From contig NZ_JACJSG010000043.1 of NCBI RefSeq assembly GCF_014697625.1, positions 1-64,000 of the forward strand: 64,000 nucleotides of DNA. Direction: 5' to 3'. Source of the stretch: Anabaena azotica FACHB-119. Lineage in GTDB: Bacteria > Cyanobacteriota > Cyanobacteriia > Cyanobacteriales > Nostocaceae. The translations under genes were made by a program, and so were the position numbers. This document shows, piece after piece, positions 53,171 through 62,110 of the stretch. Each line of letters starts with the position of its first letter. The first letter of the stretch is position 1. A model generated the notes under the pieces. That model had not been told where the DNA came from. It was given only the letters and a program-made list of their open reading frames with translations, and searched no databases.

Positions 53171-54313
53171 TTATTTTTTTACTTGAATAATTATCTCGTA
53201 ATCACCTTTACGAGTATCTGGACAATTTAAACGAAAACGAGAATTAGATATGCGAGTACGTGAATTAATTTCTTTACCTTGGTAATAGATAGGGGCTGAA
53301 TTAGTTGGGACTAAATAAAGGCTTTCCCCTCTACGTTCTAAATATGCTCTGATTTCTACACCGGGACAATCAATGGAATCTACACAAGTAGCATCATATT
53401 CACCAATAGCAATGCGTTTCTTATTAGGTAGTCGGCATTTTTTATCTTCTGGTGTGGCTGTGGCTTCAAAGTCTACGATTAAATCCCATGTTTTTCTGAG
53501 TCGGAAAACTTTCCAAGCGGTTCCCAAAACAGCCAAGACAAATATGAATAAAACTAAGGTGGGTAGCCATAATTGTTGACGTAAATAGGGATTAACTAAA
53601 CAAACTTCTTTGTTATTTGGTGCTGGTGTACAAAATTCTTGTACTGTGGGCGCAATATCGACTACAGTGAGTTTATATTGTTTATTGTCTTGGGTGGTAA
53701 TTGAGCGCGATCGCACCTGCAATGGTAAAGCTGATATCCAAGCTTGTCGCTCTTGACTTTCTGGAGATTGGGCGATGCGAAAAGGACTATCAGCAGGGGT
53801 TTCTATCCACACCTGGGAAGTTATCCCCGGTTTTTTGAATAAAGGCGCATCAGTCAGCCAAACAACTGACTGGGGTTTAATTGCTTGCTTTTGTTGTAAA
53901 CGTTCTTGATTAATTTGCGCCAAACCTTGATAAATAGTTAATTCAGCCCTTTGAATATCTGTACCATAGCGGTTTGGATCTGGGTTGAAAGGTATTTTGG
54001 CTAAAACTTTGTCAATGTCTGCTTTACTTCCACTACTAAAATTAACGGGTGTCCCCAATGGATGTACACCCAATTTCACATCACGTAAATCTACATCTTT
54101 AGCAAAAGGAACAACGTAAACTAAATCTCCTGGTTTGAGACTATCTTCCACTATCTGACGTAAGCGGATACGACCTTCATCATTCAAGCCTACACTTTCG
54201 GTCATATCAATTGCCAAGACGATATCACGTCCGCGACCAACGGCAACCAAATTTAAACCAAGTTTTTGTGTAGCACTAAGCGGTTGTCCGGGGGTAATTG
54301 GTGTAGATGTCAC
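53171..54313 (-). CDS. Membrane-anchored vWA-domain protein
   Basis: A 380-residue protein with GTG start. The vWA domain occupies about 28-200 with MIDAS D36-x-T38-x-S40 (LAIDMTESVG) and the second-strand TDAP at about 154-157. A single membrane helix lies at about 249-270 (LPTLVLFIFVLAVLGTAW), flanked by basic RLRK. The remaining 110 residues are beta-rich (RIAIGEY, VEIRAYLERRGESLYLVP, YYQGKEI) and resemble an FHA-type fold without its strict motif. No signal peptide is evident, so topology is uncertain. First gene of the four-gene cluster. Confidence 0.83.
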   Translation of the reverse strand: MTSTPITPGQPLSATQKLGLNLVAVGRGRDIVLAIDMTESVGLNDEGRIRLRQIVEDSLKPGDLVYVVPFAKDVDLRDVKLGVHPLGTPVNFSSGSKADIDKVLAKIPFNPDPNRYGTDIQRAELTIYQGLAQINQERLQQKQAIKPQSVVWLTDAPLFKKPGITSQVWIETPADSPFRIAQSPESQERQAWISALPLQVRSRSITTQDNKQYKLTVVDIAPTVQEFCTPAPNNKEVCLVNPYLRQQLWLPTLVLFIFVLAVLGTAWKVFRLRKTWDLIVDFEATATPEDKKCRLPNKKRIAIGEYDATCVDSIDCPGVEIRAYLERRGESLYLVPTNSAPIYYQGKEINSRTRISNSRFRLNCPDTRKGDYEIIIQVKK

Positions 54314-54572
54314 AACTAAAGGAACCTATCAGATAATGTATTAAGACTGCATAGATACCTGAAAAATGTAATTTTAATTAGTTTGGTTTGTATAAAAGTG
54401 CTAAAATATATTGAGCATAAGTTATACTTTCATTCCCAATTATTTATTCATTACGTAACTATACTTAATTTCATAGATAATAATTTTACGTTTTAATTAG
54501 ATGGTAATGATAGTAATTAATATAACATGAATTTTACTGGTATAACATAAATGATATAACGCCTCCCACAAT

Positions 54573-55064
54573 TTAAGAAATTCTCAAATGAAAGCTAACA
54601 AAATTAGGATAAATATCCATAAAATAGTGATGTTCGACATATATCCCACCACCCTGTTCTAAAAAGCTAATGAATGGTTCGTAAGGATGAGGAAGATTGC
54701 TTTCAGGGACGGCGTTGCTTTCCCTGAGAAAACACCAACACAGGTAATTATATATTCCTTGAATCACATAAGTTCTACCGCGCCAAGGTTGTATGCGATC
54801 GCAATTGCGTAACTCTTCCAACCATTGCATTATGGAAGGGGGAAGTTCCATATCGGGGTGAATTTGGGTAGCTAGGTTTCCAAAAATATGCTGCTGGTCA
54901 CTCTGCAAAAACTTAACCCATTCTCTCACCCGCGATAGGAATTGTGACATCAGTTCTGTGAGAGTTTCGTCTTGTTTCCCCTGTCCTAACTGTTCCCATT
55001 GGATATTTTGAAGACGAGCGAAACCAAGGTCTAAGTTATAAAATGAGTAGGAATCAATGTCCAT
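54573..55064 (-). CDS. Hypothetical protein upstream of the vWA/tubulin cluster
   Basis: A 163-residue soluble protein that I do not recognise. It is helical, Trp-rich (WEQLGQG, VREWVKFL, IMQWLEEL, PWRGRTY, YLCWCFLRE) and ends YFMDIYPNFVSFHLRIS. It lies 259 bases upstream of the vWA gene on the same strand, separated by AT-rich promoter-like sequence, so it may be independent or an extra component. Confidence 0.5.
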   Translation of the reverse strand: MDIDSYSFYNLDLGFARLQNIQWEQLGQGKQDETLTELMSQFLSRVREWVKFLQSDQQHIFGNLATQIHPDMELPPSIMQWLEELRNCDRIQPWRGRTYVIQGIYNYLCWCFLRESNAVPESNLPHPYEPFISFLEQGGGIYVEHHYFMDIYPNFVSFHLRIS

Positions 55065-55131
55065 AGCAGGGGATAGGGGACAGGGTACAGGTTTTATATC
55101 TTAATCTGGCGACGGCTATGGACTTAGCATA

Positions 55132-56643
55132 CTACGGCAACCAGAAATTAGGCAGGATGGATTTACTCAATCCCCGGACTGTTTGGTTGAGCGATCGCGC
55201 CACTTGGATATGTGCTTCGTCTGCTTCTACAGGTAAAATCTCAGTAGGCTTACCTCTACCCAAATGGGACACAACTAAATTCGCCGCCTCCAAACCTGTC
55301 ACATAAGCTTTTTCCTGCGACCAAGAACCGTGACGGTTAACAATCCAATCTCCACTCATAAATACATTAGAAAAACTAGTCTTAGCTGGTAACATATAAG
55401 GATAACTACCAGGTGCAAAATGAGTGACTGCTTGTGGTAAACGAACCACGCTACTATCAATTACTTTTGCTTCTCTAAATTCTGGGACGCAGGTTGTTAA
55501 ATAACGTTGAACGTTAGAGATAATTTCTTGATCACTCCAATTTAAAAACTGATTAGCGTGATAAAAATCAGCTTCAATTACCGTCCCTGGTTCATTTTTA
55601 TATTCATCATGTAAAGCATTCAAATCAAAGAATGTCCATCCTGTAGTAGCATCAAAACCAAAACAAGCATTAGAAGGACGAGGAATATTAATTTTGCGGT
55701 CAAACCAAATTCGGGTCGCTAAAACATCAATTGCCCCTAAATTGTACAAATTCCGAAATTCAGCACGGCTTTGTAAACTAGGACTATTAGCAACAATTTT
55801 TTTCATCCCAGTGATACCAACTGCAAAAATTACAGCATCAGCATCAAACACTTCATTACCACAAACTACACCTGTCGCTTGATTATTACTATCAATAATT
55901 AAATCGGTAACGCGATGTTTTGGTAATATCTTCGCCCCAGCTTTTTCCATACGTTCCACCCAGGGACGAAATATTTTTTCCCCTACAGTTCCGCGACTCC
56001 AAACTACATCAAAATCTGCTTGATGAGCCAAAATAAAAAAGTAAAGCATTCCTAATGTAGCGGCGGCGGAACATTGTTCACCAGGAGCAAATAAACCCAC
56101 CAATAACATAGGTTCAAAAGCATCTTTATAAAGACGCGCCGACACACCAAAATCTTTGAACAATTCCCGCGCAGTGACACTATCATAACGTCGCCAAGCT
56201 GCATCAGAATTATCAAAGTCCACCACAGCGTAAAGTAGAGGTAAGGCGCTGAGACGGTCAATTAAGGGCAGACGTTGAAATTGAGTGTAGATAAAAGTTC
56301 CTAAAGGCGTGGGGAGTCTGGGTAAGTCTTGAAAAATGGGTGACTCTACTTCCAACCCCGCAGGCGAATATTGGGCGGAACGAGTCCAGGTAGTAAAGGG
56401 ATGAATATTTAACTCGTTAATTAGGGCGAAGATATTTCTGTAAGGATACCAAAAACCATGTATCCCAGCTTCTACAGATTTCCCCGCCGTGGTTTGCCAA
56501 CCAGCCACCAGTCCGCCTGGATAAGGGCCTGCTTCTAGAAGCGTCACATCATAACCTTGCTTTGCTAGATGGTAAGTTGCACCTAACCCCGCCCAACCAG
56601 CACCTACAACTACTACCCGTTTTTGTTGTGACCCTTCTGTCAT
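55132..56643 (-). CDS. FAD-dependent desaturase/isomerase-like oxidoreductase (phytoene-desaturase superfamily)
   Basis: A 503-residue flavoprotein with the N-terminal ADP-binding motif VVVVGAGWAGLGATYHLAKQG, a following GGLVAGW loop and the C-terminal FAD segment VFMSGDWIVNRHGSWSQEKA plus TGLEAANLV. It resembles plant-type phytoene/zeta-carotene desaturases and related carotenoid oxidoreductases, but lies outside the well-known CrtP and CrtQ sequences I can recall, so the substrate is open. Its start is 8 bases from a 17-unit heptamer array that fills its 5' region. Confidence 0.8.
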   Translation of the reverse strand: MTEGSQQKRVVVVGAGWAGLGATYHLAKQGYDVTLLEAGPYPGGLVAGWQTTAGKSVEAGIHGFWYPYRNIFALINELNIHPFTTWTRSAQYSPAGLEVESPIFQDLPRLPTPLGTFIYTQFQRLPLIDRLSALPLLYAVVDFDNSDAAWRRYDSVTARELFKDFGVSARLYKDAFEPMLLVGLFAPGEQCSAAATLGMLYFFILAHQADFDVVWSRGTVGEKIFRPWVERMEKAGAKILPKHRVTDLIIDSNNQATGVVCGNEVFDADAVIFAVGITGMKKIVANSPSLQSRAEFRNLYNLGAIDVLATRIWFDRKINIPRPSNACFGFDATTGWTFFDLNALHDEYKNEPGTVIEADFYHANQFLNWSDQEIISNVQRYLTTCVPEFREAKVIDSSVVRLPQAVTHFAPGSYPYMLPAKTSFSNVFMSGDWIVNRHGSWSQEKAYVTGLEAANLVVSHLGRGKPTEILPVEADEAHIQVARSLNQTVRGLSKSILPNFWLP

Positions 56644-56650
56644 TTTTGCC

Positions 56651-56766
56651 TCAGTTATCAGTTATCAGTTATCAGTTATCAGTTATCAGTTATCAGTTAT
56701 CAGTTATCAGTTATCAGTTATCAGTTATCAGTTATCAGTTATCAGTTATCAGTTATCAGTTATCAG
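56651..56766. repeat. Heptamer array (TCAGTTA)x16.6
   Basis: 116 bases of uninterrupted TCAGTTA units (TAACTGA in the sense of the FAD-enzyme gene), beginning 7 bases upstream of its ATG. Confidence 0.95.
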
Positions 56767-56805
56767 GTTATATTCACTGTTTACTGATAACTGACAAACT
56801 CTGCC

Positions 56806-59800
56806 TTACTTAACAAACTCTGTTAAGAACTTGAAGGCTTTGAGGATATAAGTGGCACATTCTTTGGGGGAGGTATTATAAAACGATCGCCATGCACTAG
56901 CTTTGTCTTCATCATAGCGATCGCCGCGTTCGGGATGGTTTTCTAACCAAGCCAAGCGTACAGCATGACCGATTAACACATCTAATACTATATATTCTTC
57001 GATTTGCAATTTGGGGTTTCTGGAAGCGATCGCCGCAAGTTCCATTAATGCTTCAATGTTAACTTGACGATATTCTGGCGCTTCGATTTTATTTAATAGA
57101 TGTTCAATTCGTAAGGCAAAATTCTTTTCGCCGGGGGTCATTTCTGATAGCATTACCTCACTATCTAAACGATTGCGTCGTTCTAGTTTGTCACCGATAA
57201 TTAATCCTTTGCAATGCTGCATAATTAGCCAAACTTGCTGGAAGAAATTTTTGGGGACGCGGTTTAATGCGCCTTCGGCTTGGCGGAAGCGTCGCCAACC
57301 ACCAAGGGGAATTTCCATCTCTTCGTTAATTTCAGGTAACACCCACTCAATGTCAGTTTCTTTTTGTTTAACATGGAGTGATTCTTGCTGACGTAATAGC
57401 TTACTCATCCCTGGATAAGCTGTTAATACCTGATTTAACCTTGACTTGACTTCAAAAGGTGCAAGTTCCATCAAACGTTCATAGGCTTCATCTTGGGTAA
57501 CATGCAATTCTTGGGCGAGTTCGCTGGTAATTAAGAGAATGAGATAACCTACTCTCAGGGTGAGTAGTCCTTGGAATGATTCAGGTTGGGATCTGATGAG
57601 ATTACCGAGATAGATGAGGACTTCTTGAGTGAGGACGCGATCGCGGATATCTTCACGGCAGAAATTATTAATCTTATCAGCAATTTCATTATGGGGCATC
57701 GGTACGGAAATCAGCGACGCTTCACTATAAGCCCTACCCACAGCAATTTGCTTACCCCTAATCAAAATACTCGTCACTGCATCAGATAAGCCAATATCCA
57801 CCATTTGGCGTAAACCAGCCGCCCGGCGTACCACAGCCCAAAAGCCCAACTCCCCGGCTTTGGTGTATACTTCATCCAGTAAATCGGCTACAGTCACCCT
57901 TTGCCCTGATTCACCAAAGCCTGTATCAAACTCCAATCCTTGCAATCGAGTCAAAGTCTGCAATAACTCAATTTGCTCATATAAATTTTCTGATGCACGC
58001 AAAGATGACAGCAACAAACCCAAGTTAGTCTCATATTCCACTTGAAATTCTTGGGTATGTCCTAACCGCCAATTCTTCTCAGGATGAAAAGCCAAGTAAT
58101 AACAACGTTTGTTGGCATCCTGCACTGCTGACTGATAAAATTCCGCATCAGCCAGAAAATCAATTCTTTGGATAGCCCCTGTTAACATCAATTGATTCAA
58201 CCGACCTAATTTTACCCCCACACCATTGCAGACACCATCTTTCAATTCCTGCATCAGTTCAAGTAATGCTTCCGAACCAGTTTCTAACATGGTATGAGTT
58301 AACATTAAAGTCAAAATTGGACGACCTAAATCACTCCAATACTTTTGAATATATGCCAGTTCGCTCCTAATTTGGTCTACTAAAAAATGGTAATCAAGGG
58401 TTAAATAAAACTGTTCTGCATCTAAAAATGAAGGGAGAAATACAATCGTCTCACCCCGGAGGCGGAAAATTCTCGATGTAGTTAAACTCCGCAACCGCCG
58501 CACCGGACGACCTGTCAAACCAAGTTTATCATTACGTCCAATTTGTGTATATATATTTGAAAGTTCGCTAGCTTGTCTAACTTGAATTGGTGCTACTTGC
58601 TTTGGTGTTTGAGTTTCAATTCCGTAAACTGCTAGATTTGCTTGTAAATCTTCATCTTCTGCTAACAGGGCAATTTGTACTAAAGCGTCCCGTTGTTTAC
58701 CTACAGATAAATACCTCCCCAAAGGGTCAATATCTCCAACTGCTATTAAACCCTCACTCAACATTTGCCCCAGATAATATAAACTTTGCGCCCATACTAA
58801 GGGGACATTTTCATTAGGTAAACGGATTTGACTTTGGGGGTTTAACTTCTCAGCTTCGACATTTTCTGCGGGGACATAATACAATTCTGGTAAGAAATAT
58901 AAACCTTCCCGTTCTACGAGTAAGGTTTGTAAACGCTCCTGGTAAAATTGGGCTTGTTGGCGATCGCCACGAAACAACCCATCAAGAAGTAAATAAGTAA
59001 AAAATAACGGCCATTCACATTCAATATGTTCAAATTGTTTGAGTTCCCAAGGTTCGTAATGCAGACGGTGCGTGTCTTCTAACACAGTTTGATGTCCATC
59101 ACGCAAAAAGCGTTTGCAGCCGTATTGGCCTTGGAGTTTGTTGATAATATCGTTGAGGGTGCGATCGCGCAACTGCACATCTTCCACAGCAAACGCCGGA
59201 TAGCTAATAATACTTAACAATGCCGCATCAATTTCTTTAGAAGCAGATTCTCTCGGTAATAACGATTCTAAGGTACTACGGGCGCGGGCAATTTCATCAG
59301 GTAAAACGTGAATCACAGATGCTTGACTACCCGACACACCAAATAAATCCAGTTCATTCATTGCTTCCAGTGCAGCTTTTGCCATCCCCACCGAACTGGC
59401 GTTTAACTCCACATTACCATGATTGATTTTATTTCCCCGTTCCCAAATCCCATAATCAGGGGTACGATAAGCCCGCCCGATGTAATAAACCAAATTCTGG
59501 ACAAAATTGACTTCATCAATGGTATAAATTATCTGCAATCCTGAAGCGGTCATCTGTGCCAGCATCAGCAAAAATATAGATGTGGCATCTAATTGCAAAT
59601 GTCCCCATTCATCATCCCCAACAACAATATCACCCGTAGCCGTGTTGTATTTGGCGTGTAAACCATCCAAAGGTGACTGAGTTTCCTTAAACCGTTCCAC
59701 CTTATGCGCCTGACGCATCATTGCAAACAGCAACCCGCGCATCAACTTAATGACGCTGTGTTTCAACTCATAGGTGCGTCCCTTATCTTCATCTACCTTG

Positions 59801-60003
59801 CGGTACGCCAGCCCTAAACCCCAAACCGCCAAAATGCTGTAAACATTATCTCTCACCCAAGCATCTGTATAATCACCGTGGGCAGTGATAGCTGTACTTG
59901 CAGGTAGCAAACCCGTGATAGGACTTTGACGTGTCAAAATCACAGTTTTGATTTGCTGATAGTAATATTCCAGTCGAGTTTGTAGTTCGGTGGCTGTTTT
60001 CAT
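56806..60003 (-). CDS. GH15/phosphorylase-kinase alpha-like protein
   Basis: A 1065-residue protein. The N-terminal part (about 1-450) matches the glucoamylase-like (GH15) region of eukaryotic phosphorylase b kinase regulatory chains: ITGLLPASTAITAHGDYTDA, WVRDNVYSILAVWGL, HLQLDATSIFLLMLAQM and FEHIECEWPLFFTYLLLDG. The rest (about 480-1065) continues the family's alpha-helical region. Cyanobacterial members are annotated as glycoside hydrolase family 15 or phosphorylase-kinase-like; the reaction is untested. A glycogen link is plausible because glgA is in the window, but they are 16 kb apart. Confidence 0.85.
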   Translation of the reverse strand: MKTATELQTRLEYYYQQIKTVILTRQSPITGLLPASTAITAHGDYTDAWVRDNVYSILAVWGLGLAYRKVDEDKGRTYELKHSVIKLMRGLLFAMMRQAHKVERFKETQSPLDGLHAKYNTATGDIVVGDDEWGHLQLDATSIFLLMLAQMTASGLQIIYTIDEVNFVQNLVYYIGRAYRTPDYGIWERGNKINHGNVELNASSVGMAKAALEAMNELDLFGVSGSQASVIHVLPDEIARARSTLESLLPRESASKEIDAALLSIISYPAFAVEDVQLRDRTLNDIINKLQGQYGCKRFLRDGHQTVLEDTHRLHYEPWELKQFEHIECEWPLFFTYLLLDGLFRGDRQQAQFYQERLQTLLVEREGLYFLPELYYVPAENVEAEKLNPQSQIRLPNENVPLVWAQSLYYLGQMLSEGLIAVGDIDPLGRYLSVGKQRDALVQIALLAEDEDLQANLAVYGIETQTPKQVAPIQVRQASELSNIYTQIGRNDKLGLTGRPVRRLRSLTTSRIFRLRGETIVFLPSFLDAEQFYLTLDYHFLVDQIRSELAYIQKYWSDLGRPILTLMLTHTMLETGSEALLELMQELKDGVCNGVGVKLGRLNQLMLTGAIQRIDFLADAEFYQSAVQDANKRCYYLAFHPEKNWRLGHTQEFQVEYETNLGLLLSSLRASENLYEQIELLQTLTRLQGLEFDTGFGESGQRVTVADLLDEVYTKAGELGFWAVVRRAAGLRQMVDIGLSDAVTSILIRGKQIAVGRAYSEASLISVPMPHNEIADKINNFCREDIRDRVLTQEVLIYLGNLIRSQPESFQGLLTLRVGYLILLITSELAQELHVTQDEAYERLMELAPFEVKSRLNQVLTAYPGMSKLLRQQESLHVKQKETDIEWVLPEINEEMEIPLGGWRRFRQAEGALNRVPKNFFQQVWLIMQHCKGLIIGDKLERRNRLDSEVMLSEMTPGEKNFALRIEHLLNKIEAPEYRQVNIEALMELAAIASRNPKLQIEEYIVLDVLIGHAVRLAWLENHPERGDRYDEDKASAWRSFYNTSPKECATYILKAFKFLTEFVK

Positions 60004-60379
60004 CTTCTTAAATCAGTTATCAGTTATCAGTTATCAGTTATCAAGGCGCTCAAGTCAGTGAACAGTAAACAGTTATCAGTTAACGCCGATATAGTGGCAA
60101 GTTTAAACCTGACTAATGAATGCTTCATAACTGGTAACTGATAACTCGTATTACAGCTGAGTATGGTGAGGATTCCCTATTATCTCTTATTCGTGAGCCT
60201 TTGGTCACATTATATTCAGTTATCAGTTATCAGTTATCAGTTACCAGGGTATGCAAGTCTTGTTAACTGATAACCGATAAGAGAGGGTACTTTATTCTAA
60301 GTGTTATTACTAGAATAATTTGCTTAAAAAGGTGTAAGATATAACTTGCCAAAAATATATAACTTTTAGGCGATTGATT
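60004..60379. other. Divergent spacer filled with heptamer arrays
   Basis: Arrays or partial units of TCAGTTA/ATAACTG at 60013-60041, 60061-60080, 60124-60145, 60216-60247 and 60263-60283, in both orientations, between the GH15-like gene and the four-helix-bundle gene. Promoters for both should be here; the AT-rich stretch 60290-60370 is the likely one for the plus-strand gene. Confidence 0.75.
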
Positions 60380-60730
60380 ATGAATAGTTTAGTTTATGAG
60401 AAGGCGTATAAATTTGCTATTCGGATTGTTAAGGCATACAAATATCTTGCCGAGGAAAAGAAAGAATATATTATATCAAAGCAATTAATTAGAAGCGGTA
60501 CATCAATCGGAGCCAATATTGCTGAAGCTAACGGAGCAATATCCCAAGCAGATTTTTCAGCTAAAATTTCCATTGCTTATAAAGGATGTTTAGAAACAAA
60601 ATATTGGCTTTCTTTATTAAAAGATACATCATACATAGAGCAGAAAGCATTTGACAGTATTTACCAGGATGCCGACGAAATAGGAAAAATCCTCTTTTCA
60701 ATTCTTAAAACATCAAGAATTAACCAATAA
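60380..60730 (+). CDS. Four-helix-bundle protein (S23 / Avd-like family)
   Basis: A 116-residue protein of the family found inside 23S rRNA intervening sequences and as free genes: LVYEKAYKFAIRIVKAYKYL, IISKQLIRSGTSIGANIAEANG (the signature), SKISIAYKGCLETKYWL-type third helix and a last helix DADEIGKILFSILKTS. The start is the ATG at 60380; an upstream TTG (60374) adds two residues. The family includes Avd, the accessory protein of diversity-generating retroelements, but no reverse transcriptase is nearby. Heptamer arrays flank it on both sides, one beginning 9 bases after the stop. Confidence 0.9.
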   Translation: MNSLVYEKAYKFAIRIVKAYKYLAEEKKEYIISKQLIRSGTSIGANIAEANGAISQADFSAKISIAYKGCLETKYWLSLLKDTSYIEQKAFDSIYQDADEIGKILFSILKTSRINQ

Positions 60731-60738
60731 TCATATAA

Positions 60739-61016
60739 ACTGATAACTGACAACTGATAACTGACAACTGATAACTGACAACTGATAACTGACAACTGAT
60801 AACTGACAACTGATAACTGACAACTGATAACTGATAACTGATAACTGACAACTGATAACTGATAACTGACAACTGATAACTGATAACTGATAACTGACAA
60901 CTGATAACTGACAACTGATAACTGACAACTGATAACTGATAACTGATAACTGACAACTGATAACTGACAACTGATAACTGATAACTGATAACTGATAACT
61001 GATAACTGATAACTGA
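60739..61016. repeat. Large heptamer array of two alternating units (about 40 copies)
   Basis: 278 bases of uninterrupted 7-mers: ATAACTG (T) and ACAACTG (C). The order is a mostly strict T-C alternation at the left, mixed T-T-C and T-T-T-C blocks in the middle and six T units at the right end. It ends two bases before the ATG of the MDR gene. Open frames across it encode V-I-S-Y-Q-L-S repeats and are artefacts. Confidence 0.95.
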
Positions 61017-61018
61017 AC

Positions 61019-62026
61019 ATGAAAGTTTACGAGATTCAAAATAGTACAGGGATTGATGCACTGAAGTTAGGCGATCGCCCACAACCGCAACCAGGCCCAG
61101 GACAAGTTTTGGTGCAAGTACGGGCAAATTCTCTTAATTACCGGGATTTACTGGTAGTTGAGGGTAATTACGTTTCTATAAAGTATCCCCTGATACCTAT
61201 GTCTGATGGTGCTGGGGATGTGGTGGCGGTGGGTGAGGGTGTGACGCGGGTGAAAGTAGGCGATCGCGTCGCTGGGATCTTCTTTCAAGACTGGATTTCG
61301 GGAACTTTAACTAGGGAGAAAATGAAATCCGATCTCGGCGGTGGGATTGATGGGATGCTGGCTGAATATGTGGTTCTCAATCAAGATGGTTTGGTAATAT
61401 TACCTGACCATCTATCCTACGAAGCTGGGGCGACTCTACCCTGTGCAGCCGTTACCGCTTGGCATAGTTTAATCACAAAAGGCAATATCAGCGCAGATGA
61501 TACCATTTTATTACTTGGTACTGGCGGCGTTTCCATTTTCGCGCTGCAATTTGCCAAAATCTATGGTGCGAGAGTAATTATCACTTCTAGTAGTGATGAG
61601 AAGTTGGCGCAAGCAAAACAACTCGGTGCAGATGAGACAATCAACTACAAAACGACTCCTGACTGGGAAAGAAAAGTTTATGAATTAACTGGGCGCACTG
61701 GTGTAGATCATGTGATAGAAGTAGGCGGTGCGGGAACTCTGCCAAAAACACTACAAGCCGTCCGCATTGCTGGACGTGTAAGTTTAATTGGTCTTCTATC
61801 GGGTAAAGGTAATGCCATTGATCCCATGCCGATACTGTTTAAAAGTTTAACAGTGCAAGGAATTTATGTCGGCAGTCGAGAAATGTTTGAAGCGATGAAT
61901 CAAGTCATATCTCAACATCAACTCCAACCTATTATCGACCGAGTTTTCCCTTTCACCGAAGCCCCAGCCGCCTATAGCTACCTCCAAAGCGGCGCTCACT
62001 TTGGGAAAGTTGTTATTAGTCATTAG
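61019..62026 (+). CDS. Zinc-independent MDR oxidoreductase (quinone-reductase-like alcohol dehydrogenase)
   Basis: A 335-residue NAD(P)-dependent medium-chain dehydrogenase/reductase. The N-terminal domain (VRANSLNYRDLLVVEGNY; PMSDGAGDVVAVGEGVT) lacks the G-H-E catalytic-zinc motif and the four-Cys structural lobe, so it should be zinc-free. The Rossmann fold has LLGTGGVSIFALQFAKIYGA about 160-179, and the end AYSYLQSGAHFGKVVISH is family-typical. The substrate is unknown. No ribosome site is visible before the ATG, because the heptamer array runs to two bases before it. Confidence 0.87.
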   Translation: MKVYEIQNSTGIDALKLGDRPQPQPGPGQVLVQVRANSLNYRDLLVVEGNYVSIKYPLIPMSDGAGDVVAVGEGVTRVKVGDRVAGIFFQDWISGTLTREKMKSDLGGGIDGMLAEYVVLNQDGLVILPDHLSYEAGATLPCAAVTAWHSLITKGNISADDTILLLGTGGVSIFALQFAKIYGARVIITSSSDEKLAQAKQLGADETINYKTTPDWERKVYELTGRTGVDHVIEVGGAGTLPKTLQAVRIAGRVSLIGLLSGKGNAIDPMPILFKSLTVQGIYVGSREMFEAMNQVISQHQLQPIIDRVFPFTEAPAAYSYLQSGAHFGKVVISH

Positions 62027-62110
62027 TCATTAGTCAATAGTCATTAGTCCACAGTCATTAGTCATTCTCCCTCATCTTACCCAGTCCCCAGTCCCCAGTC
62101 CCCAGTCTAT

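Noticed and set aside
47343..54313. Canonical Zorya defence system
   Set aside because: Only the ZorA- and ZorB-like proteins are present; no ZorC, ZorD helicase or ZorE nuclease lies nearby, and tubulin-like and vWA genes take their place.
60380..60730. Diversity-generating retroelement (Avd-like gene present)
   Set aside because: No reverse transcriptase, no template/variable repeat pair and no variable protein were found nearby.
60739..61016. CRISPR-like array
   Set aside because: The unit is 7 bases with no spacers; true CRISPR repeats are about 24-37 bases with unique spacers, and no cas gene is in the window.
60661..61127. Three overlapping open frames encoding V-I-S-Y-Q-L-S repeats
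   Set aside because: They are the three-frame reading of a 7-bp tandem array, which gives a 7-residue repeat in every frame without stops. No start signal or non-repeat domain is present.
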